Shown here: positions 1 to 5,869 of the stretch, piece after piece
Layout of the letters: every line of letters begins with the position of its first letter
Position numbering within the stretch: the first letter of the stretch is position 1
NCBI GenBank assembly: GCA_025966335.1
Contig: JAICRS010000191.1
Location: 1-5,869 of the forward strand
DNA length: 5,869 nucleotides
Direction: 5' to 3'
Source of the DNA: Nocardioidaceae bacterium
GTDB taxonomy: Bacteria; Actinomycetota; Actinomycetes; Propionibacteriales; Nocardioidaceae
The notes under the pieces: generated by a model
Database searches by the model: none
The model's input: the letters and a program-made list of their open reading frames with translations, nothing else
Told to the model about the DNA's origin: nothing
Made by a program: the position numbers and the translations under genes

Positions 1-68
1 TGCGCGACGGCATCATCCGCGCCGGACAGGGTGCTGGTGTCGACCTGTGGCAGCTGACCTACCCGTGA
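1..68 (+). CDS. C-terminal end of an unidentified protein (partial)
   Basis: An open frame enters from the left edge (codons in phase with position 3) and stops at TGA 66-68. The visible tail is 21 residues, RDGIIRAGQGAGVDLWQLTYP. The codons are G/C-rich at the third position, as expected for a real gene here, and the stop lies 17 bases before the next ATG on the same strand, so the two genes are probably cotranscribed. The tail is too short to assign to a family, and I do not recognise it. Confidence 0.5.
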   Translation, partial: RDGIIRAGQGAGVDLWQLTYP

Positions 69-71
69 CCC

Positions 72-78
72 GGAGGAG
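72..78 (+). promoter_or_regulatory. Shine-Dalgarno site of the DUF421 gene
   Basis: GGAGGAG lies seven bases before the ATG at 86. It is a near-consensus ribosome binding site and supports this start for the small membrane protein. Confidence 0.75.
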
Positions 79-85
79 ATGAACC

Positions 86-529
86 ATGGACGCCGTACTG
101 AGAGCACTCGTCGTCTGGGCGGTGCTGATGCTGCTGTTCCGGGTCACCGGAAAGCGCACCCTGTCCCAGGCCACCACCTTCGACTTCATCCTGCTCCTCG
201 TCGTCGGGGAGGCGACCCAGCAGGCACTGCTCGGTGAGGACTTCTCGATCATGATGGCCGCCATCGTGATCACCACGCTGATCGCCCTGGACCGCCTCGC
301 CGACTACCTCGGCTACCGCTTCCCCAAGCTGGACAAGCTGCTGGAGAGCGTCGCGGTGATCCTGATCGACGACGGGAAGGTCCTGAAGGACCGGATGGCC
401 AAGGCCCACATGACCGAGGAGGAGATCCTCACCTTCGCCCGTCAGGCGCACGGGCTCGAGAGCATGGACCAGGTCAAGTACGCCGTGCTCGAGAAGTCCG
501 GCGGGGTCACCATCGTGCCCCGCGAGTAG
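86..529 (+). CDS. DUF421 / YetF-family small membrane protein
   Basis: A 147-residue protein with the layout of the DUF421 (YetF) family. Three hydrophobic stretches at about residues 3-20, 32-50 and 54-73 should be membrane helices. A soluble C-terminal part follows (about 80-147). The motif GKRTLSQATTFDF (22-34) after helix 1 and the tail motifs VILIDDGKVL (91-100) and MDQVKYAVLE (127-136) are characteristic of the family. The length fits the short single-domain form; Bacillus YetF-type proteins carry extra C-terminal sequence. The ATG is preceded by a strong ribosome binding site. The molecular function of the family is not well defined, and I assign none. It probably shares a transcript with the partial gene to its left and converges on the catabolic cluster, so it is likely unrelated to that cluster. 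Confidence 0.9.
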   Translation: MDAVLRALVVWAVLMLLFRVTGKRTLSQATTFDFILLLVVGEATQQALLGEDFSIMMAAIVITTLIALDRLADYLGYRFPKLDKLLESVAVILIDDGKVLKDRMAKAHMTEEEILTFARQAHGLESMDQVKYAVLEKSGGVTIVPRE

Positions 530-533
530 CGGG
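519..533. terminator. Weak hairpin at the convergent gene ends
   Basis: CCCGC and GCGGG form a 5-bp stem with a 5-base loop, spanning the stop codon of the DUF421 gene. An alternative 6-bp stem pairs GCGGGG (501-506) with CCCCGC (518-523). Only 17 bases separate the two convergent stop codons, so any terminator must overlap the coding ends. There is no T tract on either strand, so this is a weak candidate and may be chance in GC-rich DNA. Confidence 0.2.
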
Positions 534-546
534 CCCCCGACCGGCA

Positions 547-3009
547 TCAGCCGCGTGGACGCACCCGGGTGTTGTCCGGGTCGAACAGCGGCCGCAGGCT
601 CACCGCCACCGGGAACATCTGGCCGCCCACGTTGACCTGGTAGTCGCCGGACCCGACCCAGTCCCGCGACACGGTCTCGGAGGCCGGGTCCTGGACGTAG
701 GCCAGGCCGACACAGGCACCCATCGCCTCCCCCCAGGCGGCGCTGGTGACCTGCCCCACCGGCTGCCCGTCGCGCAGCACCAGCTCTCCACCCCACAGCA
801 TCGCGGCCGGGTCGGACACGGCGAACGAGACCAGTCGGCGGCGCGGGCCCGCGCCTTTGGCCTTCTCGACGGCCTCCCGGCCGAGGAAGCCGATGTCGGT
901 CCTCAGCTTGCAGGCGAACGTCAGCCCCGCCTCGACCGGGCCGTAGTCCGGGGTCAGCTCGCGGCCGAAGGCGCGGTAGCCCTTCTCGAGCCGCATCGAC
1001 TCGATCGCGTAGTAGCCCGCCTGGACCAGACCGAGCGGCTCCCCTTCGCGGAGCAGCTCCTCGTAGACGCCCACCGCGAACTCCACCGGCACGTACAGCT
1101 CCCACCCGAGCTCGCCGACGTAGGTGATCCTGGTCGCGCGCACGGTCGAGTAGCCCAGCCGCACGAGCCGGCTGGTCCCGAACGGGAACGCCTCGTCGTC
1201 GAAGCGGTCGTCGGACAGCGTGGTCAGCAGCTCGCGGGAGCGTGGTCCCATCACCCCGAGCACGGCGTACGACGAGCTCACGTCCACGACCTTCGTGTCG
1301 GCGCCGTCGGGGATGTTCCGGGTGATCCAGTCGATGTCGCGCTCGGTGGTCGCGGCACTGCTGACCAGGAGGAACTCCTCGGGCCCGGTGCGGGTGACGG
1401 TCAGGTCGGACTCGTAGGTGCCGCGGTCGTTGAGCAGCCCGGTGTAGACCGAACGACCCACCGGCACCGCGACGTCGTTGGTGCAGATCCACTGCAGCGA
1501 CGACTCGGCGTCGCGACCCAGCACGAGATACTTCGAGAAGGAGGTCTGGTCGAAGAGGCCGACCGCGTTCCGGGTGGCGGCCTGCTCGGCGGCCGACCAG
1601 GGCAGCCAGTTCGGCCTGCCCCACGAGTACTCGATCGCCGGGTCCTCGCCCGCGGGGGCGAAGTAGTTCGCCCGCTCCCAGCCCATCCGGCTGCCGAAGC
1701 ACGCGTTGGCCCGCTCGAGCAGGTGGTAGACCGGCGAGCGGCGGAACGGGCGAGCGGTCTCCAGCTCCCGGTTCGGCCACGGCACCGCGTAGTGCAGGCC
1801 GAGGATCTCCCCGACCCGGTCGCGCAGCCACCGGTTGTTGCCGTTGAACCCGGCGAACCGCCGGATGTCGACCGCGACCAGGTCCGCCGTGGGCCGCCCC
1901 TCGACGATCCACTCGGCCAGTGCCCGGCCCGCTCCCCCGGCCGTCGCGATCCCCACCGAGTTGAACCCGGCACCGACGAAGAAGCCGCGCACCGTCGGCG
2001 CCTCACCGAGCACGAACTGGTTGTCCGGCGTGAAGCTCTCCGGACCGTTGTAGAACTTGCGGATCCCCGTCTCGTGCAGGGCCGGGATGCGCAGGAGCGC
2101 GTTGTCCATCAGCACCGAGAAGTGCTCCCAGTCCTCCTCGAGCAGGGAGAACTCGAACGGGTAGGGGATCTCGTCCGGGGAGACCCACGGTTTGGCCTCC
2201 GGCTCGAACCCGCCGACGACCAGGCCACCTACCTCCTCCTTGAAGTAGGTGTAGCCGTCGGGGTCCCGGAGGATCGGCAGCTCCGGATGGACGCCGTCGA
2301 TCTGGTCGGTGACCACGTAGAAGTGCTCGGCCGAGTGCAACGGCACCGTGACCCCGACCAGCTCCGCGACCTGCTTGGCCCACTGCCCCGCGCAGTTGAC
2401 CACGACCTCCGCCTCGACATCGCCCCGGTCGGTGCGCACTCCGGTGACCGCGCCGTTCTCGGTGAGTACGTCGAGCACGCGGACCCGCTCCATGACGGTC
2501 GCGCCACCGGACCTGGCACCCTTGGCCAGCGCCATGGTCAGGTCGGTCGGGTTCGCCTTCCCGTCGCCGGGCAGCCAGATCGCTCCGACCAGGTCCTCCA
2601 CCTGCATCACGGGATACCGGTCCCGCGCCTGGGCCGGGGTGAGCAGCTCGCACTCGAGGTCGAACGCCTCGGCCGTCGCGGCCGTGCGGCGCAGCTGGGT
2701 CATTCGGTCCTCGGTCCGGGCCACGGTGACACCGCCGCACCGCTTGAAGCCTGCACTCAGGCCGGTCTCCTGCTCCAGGCGGGCGTAGAGCTCCGTGGAG
2801 TACTGCACCAACCGGGTGCCGCTCTCGGTGGCCCGCAGCTGCCCGACCAGGCCGGCCGCGTGCCAGGTGGTGCCGCACGACAGCGTGCCCTGCTCGACCA
2901 CGAGAACGTCCGTCCAGCCGAGCCGGGTGAGGTGGTAGGCCACGCTCGCGCCGATCACGCCACCGCCGATGATCACCACGCGGGCCCGGTCGGGCAGCTC
3001 AGTCGACAC
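547..3009 (-). CDS. FAD-dependent N-methyl amine dehydrogenase/oxidase with GcvT domain (sarcosine/dimethylglycine dehydrogenase family)
   Basis: An 820-residue protein that should oxidise an N-methyl group of a small amine or amino acid and hand the one-carbon unit to tetrahydrofolate or release formaldehyde. Domains: FAD-binding DAO fold at about 10-370, with GGGVIG at 15-20 and Glu39 ending strand 2; FAO_M linker at about 373-430; GcvT aminomethyltransferase at about 430-705; GcvT C-terminal barrel at about 720-805. TTWHAAGL (47-54) matches the site of covalent histidyl-FAD attachment in this family, predicting His50. AEHFYVVTD (227-235) sits where dimethylglycine oxidase has an active-site His. 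In the GcvT part, Asp535 (YESDLTV) matches the conserved catalytic Asp, and GELGWELY (632-639) matches a conserved folate-site motif; both look intact. The GTG start at 3009 is chosen because the dinucleotide fold begins ten residues later, a ribosome binding site precedes it, and it overlaps the kinase stop by 11 bases. Length matches sarcosine dehydrogenase and 4-methylaminobutanoate oxidase (about 820), so the substrate cannot be settled from sequence alone. There is no signal peptide, so it should be cytoplasmic. Confidence 0.9.
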   Translation of the reverse strand: MSTELPDRARVVIIGGGVIGASVAYHLTRLGWTDVLVVEQGTLSCGTTWHAAGLVGQLRATESGTRLVQYSTELYARLEQETGLSAGFKRCGGVTVARTEDRMTQLRRTAATAEAFDLECELLTPAQARDRYPVMQVEDLVGAIWLPGDGKANPTDLTMALAKGARSGGATVMERVRVLDVLTENGAVTGVRTDRGDVEAEVVVNCAGQWAKQVAELVGVTVPLHSAEHFYVVTDQIDGVHPELPILRDPDGYTYFKEEVGGLVVGGFEPEAKPWVSPDEIPYPFEFSLLEEDWEHFSVLMDNALLRIPALHETGIRKFYNGPESFTPDNQFVLGEAPTVRGFFVGAGFNSVGIATAGGAGRALAEWIVEGRPTADLVAVDIRRFAGFNGNNRWLRDRVGEILGLHYAVPWPNRELETARPFRRSPVYHLLERANACFGSRMGWERANYFAPAGEDPAIEYSWGRPNWLPWSAAEQAATRNAVGLFDQTSFSKYLVLGRDAESSLQWICTNDVAVPVGRSVYTGLLNDRGTYESDLTVTRTGPEEFLLVSSAATTERDIDWITRNIPDGADTKVVDVSSSYAVLGVMGPRSRELLTTLSDDRFDDEAFPFGTSRLVRLGYSTVRATRITYVGELGWELYVPVEFAVGVYEELLREGEPLGLVQAGYYAIESMRLEKGYRAFGRELTPDYGPVEAGLTFACKLRTDIGFLGREAVEKAKGAGPRRRLVSFAVSDPAAMLWGGELVLRDGQPVGQVTSAAWGEAMGACVGLAYVQDPASETVSRDWVGSGDYQVNVGGQMFPVAVSLRPLFDPDNTRVRPRG

Positions 3010-3922
3010 GCTGCACCTCGTCGAGGAGTCGGGGAAAGCCGTCGCTGGTGAACCCGGTGACCGCCTTCTCGTAGCGCTCGGTGCACCAACCGGCGAAGTC
3101 GAAGTCCAACGGGCTGGTGGCTGCCTGGATCGCTCCCCACAGGGACCAGCCGTACTGCGACACCAGCGCCTGGAGCCGGGTGCGGGCGATCTTGTTCCGC
3201 AACGGCCGGCCGTAGTAGCAGCTGACCAGCTCCTCGAGCTGGTCACCGTCGAGGTCGCACTCGGTGGTGATGTTGCCCAGCTCGAAGCAGGCGTCGTTGT
3301 TGCCGGAGTACTCGTAGTCGATCAGCCACAGCTTCCGGCCGTCGTCGACGAAGTTTCCGGCCAGCAGGTCGTTGTTGCAGGGGACCGTCGGCTCGGCACG
3401 GGCAGCCAGGGCTTCCCGCACCAGGTGGAACCGTTCGTCGTACGACTCGTAGCCGGTCGGCAGCGTGAAGCCGTGCGCGCGGACGATCCCGAGGTAGCCG
3501 CGCTGCCGCGCGAACATGTCGAAGTCGTTGACGAACCGCGGACCGGAGTGCAGGGTCCGGCACGCGTGCGCGACCCGTTCGATCACACCCGGGTTGGCGA
3601 AGCTGCTGTTGTCGTAGGTGACCCCGTCGATGAAGCCGATCACCAGCAGCTCGAGGTCGGAGCGGAAGTCGACGACCGGCGCCCCAACGCCCGCGGCGGC
3701 CGCCGCCCTGGTGTTCAGGTGCTCGGCGTCCCGGTCGATCCCGAGCAGCGCGGCGTCACCGTGGAAGCAGCGAGCCACGAAGACGCCGGCGGGGGTGCTC
3801 ACCTTGAGGTTGACGTTGGTGAGGCCGCCGGAGAGCCGCTCGATGCTGCGAGGCCGGCCCGCGAGCACGGGCACCTGGTCGAGCCGCTCCTCCAGCAGCG
3901 CCAGGTCCAGCGTGTGCACCAT
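2999..3922 (-). CDS. Choline/ethanolamine kinase-like phosphotransferase
   Basis: A 307-residue protein of the aminoglycoside phosphotransferase/choline kinase fold, expected to move phosphate from ATP to the hydroxyl of a small amino alcohol in the cytoplasm. The N-lobe has the glycine loop SGGLTNVNLKV (31-41) and VFVARCF (47-53), with Arg51 near the usual nucleotide contact. The catalytic loop is CNNDLLAGNF (182-191) with Asp185 and Asn190; the metal-binding Asp is Asp202 in LIDYEYSG (200-207). QYGWSLWGAIQ (256-266) followed by DFDFAGWCTERYEKA resembles the C-terminal end of choline kinases and favours that branch over drug-resistance kinases. The residue two before the catalytic Asp is Asn183 where choline kinases have His. 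Length is normal for bacterial members. The ATG at 3922 has a good ribosome binding site. The gene overlaps the flavoprotein downstream, so the substrate may be related: choline, ethanolamine or an N-methylated amino alcohol. The exact substrate is inference. Confidence 0.82.
   Translation of the reverse strand: MVHTLDLALLEERLDQVPVLAGRPRSIERLSGGLTNVNLKVSTPAGVFVARCFHGDAALLGIDRDAEHLNTRAAAAAGVGAPVVDFRSDLELLVIGFIDGVTYDNSSFANPGVIERVAHACRTLHSGPRFVNDFDMFARQRGYLGIVRAHGFTLPTGYESYDERFHLVREALAARAEPTVPCNNDLLAGNFVDDGRKLWLIDYEYSGNNDACFELGNITTECDLDGDQLEELVSCYYGRPLRNKIARTRLQALVSQYGWSLWGAIQAATSPLDFDFAGWCTERYEKAVTGFTSDGFPRLLDEVQRVD
3014..3019 (-). promoter_or_regulatory. Ribosome binding site deciding the GTG start of the flavoprotein
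   Basis: On the minus strand GAGGTG lies four bases before the GTG at 3009 (six if only GAGG pairs). It lies inside the end of the kinase gene. With the 11-base overlap of the two genes it suggests translational coupling. The much longer frame that opens at 3246 would add 79 arginine- and proline-rich residues read inside the kinase gene, and it is not credible. Confidence 0.6.
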
Positions 3923-3926
3923 GCCT

Positions 3927-3933
3927 CACCTCC
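3927..3933 (-). promoter_or_regulatory. Shine-Dalgarno site of the kinase gene
   Basis: On the minus strand GGAGGTG precedes the ATG at 3922; the GGAGG core is six bases away. It is the strongest ribosome binding site seen inside the cluster, and it lies just after the inverted repeat in the same gap. Confidence 0.75.
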
Positions 3934-3936
3934 GGC

Positions 3937-3972
3937 CCTTTTCGGCACCCTAACCAACCGCCGCCGAAAAGG
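3937..3972. repeat. Perfect 10-bp inverted repeat between regulator and kinase genes (candidate operator or hairpin)
   Basis: CCTTTTCGGC (3937-3946) and GCCGAAAAGG (3963-3972) are exact reverse complements separated by 16 bases; arm centres are 26 bp apart. The repeat fills most of the 51-base gap, starting right after the regulator stop codon and ending three bases before the kinase ribosome binding site. AT-rich cores (TTTT/AAAA) stand out in this GC-rich DNA. It may be the operator of the adjacent GntR-type regulator, or a 10-bp RNA stem with a 16-base loop in the transcript. No T tract follows, so an ordinary terminator is less likely. The repeat is seen directly; the roles are inference. 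Confidence 0.6.
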
Positions 3973-3976
3973 TCTA
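3947..3976 (-). promoter_or_regulatory. Possible weak promoter for the kinase-flavoprotein pair
   Basis: On the minus strand TAGACC (3971-3976, four of six matches to TTGACA) and TAGGGT (3947-3952, matching the key T, A and final T of TATAAT) are 18 bases apart. Transcription would start near 3940, leaving about 18 bases before the kinase ATG. The arms of the inverted repeat would then lie on each side of the -10 box, a position suited to repression. The match is weak and may be chance. Confidence 0.25.
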
Positions 3977-4780
3977 GACGCTTTGAGGAGCCCCGATCCG
4001 CCCCTGGGAGATCGCGGTGGTGAGCGCGATCCTGGTCCGGTCCGCGCGGTACCTGTCCAGGGCGTGCTCGATCGGCTTGCCGTCGTCCGTGCAGGCGGTC
4101 CGGGTGACCAGCATCAGCGCCGACCCGGCAGCGATGTCGAGCAGGGCCGCCTGGTCGCTCGTGGCGACCACCGGCTCGAGCCACTCCTGCGCGGTGCACG
4201 GGACCAGGCCGTAGTCGCGACGCATCAGCGCGTACATCGACCCGGTCAGCCGGCGGTCGAGGAGCCCCGGGAAGTCGCGGGCCGGGAGGTACGTTTCTTC
4301 CAGGGCGAGCGGCTCACGGTTGGCCGAGCGCACCCGCACCACCTCGTACGCCTGTCCCCCGCGGGGCAGCCGCAGCGCGGTGGACACGTCGCGCGACGGC
4401 GTGACCAGCCGCGAGCGGACCACTCGCGCGCCCGCCCGCACGTGCGCCCGCCGCATCTGCTCGGTGAATCCGGGAAGACCGGTCAGGTCGACCTCGATGC
4501 GCCGCCGGGTCACGAACGTGCCGCCCGACCGACCACGTCGGCGCTCCAGCAGGCCCTGCGCCTCGAGGGCACCGAGCGCCTGGCGAAGCGTCATCCGGCT
4601 GACCCCCATCGATGCGGCCAGGTCCTCCTCGGTCGGCAGCTTGTCCCCGACCGAGAGCCGACCGGCGGTGATCATCCGCGTCAGCCACTGCTCGATCCGG
4701 GCGTGTGAGGGTACGTCGCTGGTCGCGGTCAGGTCCGGCAGGGACCCGAACACGTCGTCGTCGACGGTCAACACCTTCAC
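3974..4780 (-). CDS. GntR-family transcriptional regulator, HutC type with UTRA domain
   Basis: A 268-residue DNA-binding regulator. The winged helix-turn-helix covers about residues 24-92: KLPTEEDLAASMGVSRMTLR (47-66) is the classic GntR helix-turn-helix region, with recognition helix around 61-78 and wing GRSGGTFVT (83-91). A UTRA ligand-binding domain follows at about 112-258, with EETYLPARDFPGLL (161-174) and HALDRYRADRTRI (239-251) typical of the HutC group, which senses small metabolites. The gene lies between the permease and the kinase on the same strand, so it probably controls this cluster and itself. The GTG start at 4780 has AAGG nine bases upstream. No ATG lies between this start and the helix-turn-helix; GTG at the third codon and TTG at the fourth are alternatives. 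The first 22 or so residues form an acidic, apparently disordered extension before the DNA-binding domain. Ligand unknown, probably the transported or processed amine. Confidence 0.9.
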   Translation of the reverse strand: MKVLTVDDDVFGSLPDLTATSDVPSHARIEQWLTRMITAGRLSVGDKLPTEEDLAASMGVSRMTLRQALGALEAQGLLERRRGRSGGTFVTRRRIEVDLTGLPGFTEQMRRAHVRAGARVVRSRLVTPSRDVSTALRLPRGGQAYEVVRVRSANREPLALEETYLPARDFPGLLDRRLTGSMYALMRRDYGLVPCTAQEWLEPVVATSDQAALLDIAAGSALMLVTRTACTDDGKPIEHALDRYRADRTRIALTTAISQGRIGAPQSV

Positions 4781-4823
4781 GCGCCCCGACCTTACGCGGA
4801 GCCGGTCTGCCGGGCCGGCGCGC

Positions 4824-5869
4824 TCAGTCGTCGAACGCCTCGACGACCGCCTCGTCGATGGTGTGCTTCGGGCCCTTGAACCAGTGCCGGGCCGAGAGCT
4901 GCCACCAGATCGCGAGCACGATCAGCGAGCCGACGGTGAGCACCGGCGCGTAGTTGACGTTCTTCCAGGCGAAGTCCTCGTGCCAGGGGATCGCGCCCGG
5001 CGTGAACGGCATGATGAAGTACACCGAGATGATCAGGATCTCGACCACGGCCACCAGGTTCATCCACTTGTACTTCTTGCCCAGCGTCCACGACCCCGGC
5101 TCGAAGGAGTCACCCTGCTTCCAGCGCAGCCAGATCGGGATCGCGAACGAGAGGTAGAGACCGATCACCGCGACGGAGGTGACCGCGTAGAAGGCCACCG
5201 GGATCCCGCCGACACCGAGCAGCGCCGGCAGCGTGATGATCGCGCCGATCACCGCGACGAACATCACCGCGTTCGCCGGCACCTTGCTCCTGGAGACCTT
5301 CGACCACAGACGCGAGCCGGGGATGGCGCCGTCACGGCTGAACGCGAACGTCATCCGGGAGGCGCTGGTCAGGCAGGCGACCGTGCAGAAGAACTGGCCG
5401 GCCGCCGAGATCAGCAGGATCGTCACGTGCCAGCCCTGGGGCAGCGCCTGACCGAAGATAACGTCGACCGCACCGCCGCCCTCGGTCACGCCGGCGGGGT
5501 CCTGGACGGCGAACAGGAAGCTGAGCAGGATGATCCAGCCGCCGACGGCGGAGTAGAAGATCGAGCGCCAGATCCCCTTGGCGGCACCTTCGGACGCTGC
5601 CTCGGTCTCCTCCGACAGGTGGGCCGAGGCGTCGAACCCGGTGATCGTGTACTGCGTCAGCAGGAACCCGAGCGGCAGCACGAGGAACCAGTACTTCGCG
5701 TCGTCGTACCCGGAGTTGTTGATCCGCTCGGTGAACACGAAGCTCATGCTCTGGTGCTGGTCGGGGATCAGCCACAGGATCGCGACGACGATCGCCGCGC
5801 CCGCGACGTGCCACCAGACCGAGATGTTGTTCAGGATCGCCATCAGGTGGCCGCTGAAGATGTTGAGCA
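4824..5869 (-). CDS. APC-superfamily amino acid/choline-type permease (N-terminus cut by window edge)
   Basis: The frame is open to the right edge, giving 347 visible residues. The ATG at 5843 is internal, because eight in-frame codons before it (LNIFSGHL) read as family sequence. Numbered from that Met, hydrophobic segments at about 10-26, 52-70, 92-113, 140-160, 190-210, 215-240, 260-280 and 298-316 should be membrane helices. Full members have about 500 residues and 12 helices, so roughly the first third is missing. TGFDASAHLSEET (68-80) and FAFSRDGAIPGSRLW (166-180) are hallmarks of the amino acid/choline transporter branch of the APC superfamily, which includes GABA, choline and amino acid permeases. 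The C-terminal tail is short and acidic (AFDD). It should import a small amine or amino acid, driven by ion gradients as in the family. As the first visible gene of the run, it likely brings in the substrate of the kinase or flavoprotein. Substrate not readable from sequence. Confidence 0.88.
   Translation of the reverse strand, partial: LNIFSGHLMAILNNISVWWHVAGAAIVVAILWLIPDQHQSMSFVFTERINNSGYDDAKYWFLVLPLGFLLTQYTITGFDASAHLSEETEAASEGAAKGIWRSIFYSAVGGWIILLSFLFAVQDPAGVTEGGGAVDVIFGQALPQGWHVTILLISAAGQFFCTVACLTSASRMTFAFSRDGAIPGSRLWSKVSRSKVPANAVMFVAVIGAIITLPALLGVGGIPVAFYAVTSVAVIGLYLSFAIPIWLRWKQGDSFEPGSWTLGKKYKWMNLVAVVEILIISVYFIMPFTPGAIPWHEDFAWKNVNYAPVLTVGSLIVLAIWWQLSARHWFKGPKHTIDEAVVEAFDD

Noticed and set aside
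59..1912. 617-codon minus-strand frame through the flavoprotein gene and the opposite strand of the DUF421 gene
   Set aside because: It is out of frame with the well-supported flavoprotein and runs across two genes of opposite orientation; the sequence is Arg/Gly-rich and of low complexity.
1723..3051. 442-codon plus-strand open frame opposite the flavoprotein gene
   Set aside because: It is antisense to a gene with clear family motifs, it is rich in Arg, Pro and Gly with no recognisable domain, and such long frames arise from G/C-biased third positions.
3010..3246. Extension of the flavoprotein to an upstream start at 3246
   Set aside because: The extra 79 residues lie wholly inside the kinase gene, have no family similarity, and come before a canonical FAD-fold N-terminus with its own GTG and ribosome binding site.
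3693..3706. 14-bp perfect palindrome GCGGCGGCCGCCGC
   Set aside because: It encodes part of an alanine run (about residues 73-77) of the kinase and is explained by GCC/GCG codon use.
2969..4708. 579-codon plus-strand open frame running opposite the kinase and regulator genes
   Set aside because: It crosses the end of one gene, all of a second, an intergenic gap and most of a third on the other strand. Its composition is shadow-like, and it has no domain.
4801..4819. GCCGG/CCGGC inverted repeat just after the permease stop codon
   Set aside because: Only a 5-bp stem with a 9-base loop and no T tract; this is expected by chance in such GC-rich DNA and is not a convincing terminator.

Overview
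The window looks like chromosomal DNA of a high-GC Gram-positive bacterium (Actinomycetota). By eye about two thirds of the bases are G or C, third codon positions are overwhelmingly G or C, two of the genes appear to start with GTG, and all proteins are of actinobacterial type. Nothing here fixes the genus. I see no mobile element, tRNA, rRNA or CRISPR array.

Left edge, plus strand: the last codons of an unidentified gene (to 68), then a short-spaced small membrane protein of the DUF421/YetF family (86-529). These two run rightwards and meet the main cluster tail to tail, with only 17 bases between the stop codons.

The rest (547-5869) is four genes on the minus strand in one tight run. In transcription order they are: an APC-superfamily amino acid/choline-type permease (cut by the right edge), a GntR/HutC-type regulator with a UTRA ligand-binding domain, a choline/ethanolamine-kinase-like phosphotransferase, and an 820-residue flavoprotein fused to a GcvT (aminomethyltransferase) module. 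Gaps are 43 bases, 51 bases and an 11-base overlap, so the run reads as an operon. The flavoprotein belongs to the family of sarcosine dehydrogenase, dimethylglycine dehydrogenase/oxidase and 4-methylaminobutanoate oxidase. These oxidise an N-methyl group and pass the carbon to tetrahydrofolate or release formaldehyde.

The simplest reading is a self-regulated uptake and breakdown module for an N-methylated amino compound. The permease imports it, the regulator senses it or a product, the kinase phosphorylates an amino alcohol, and the flavoprotein removes an N-methyl group. The substrate is not determined. The combination of a choline-kinase fold with an N-demethylating flavoprotein is the most interesting point, because the textbook choline-to-betaine-to-sarcosine route uses no kinase. 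A perfect 10-bp inverted repeat in the regulator-kinase gap is a good candidate operator or RNA hairpin.
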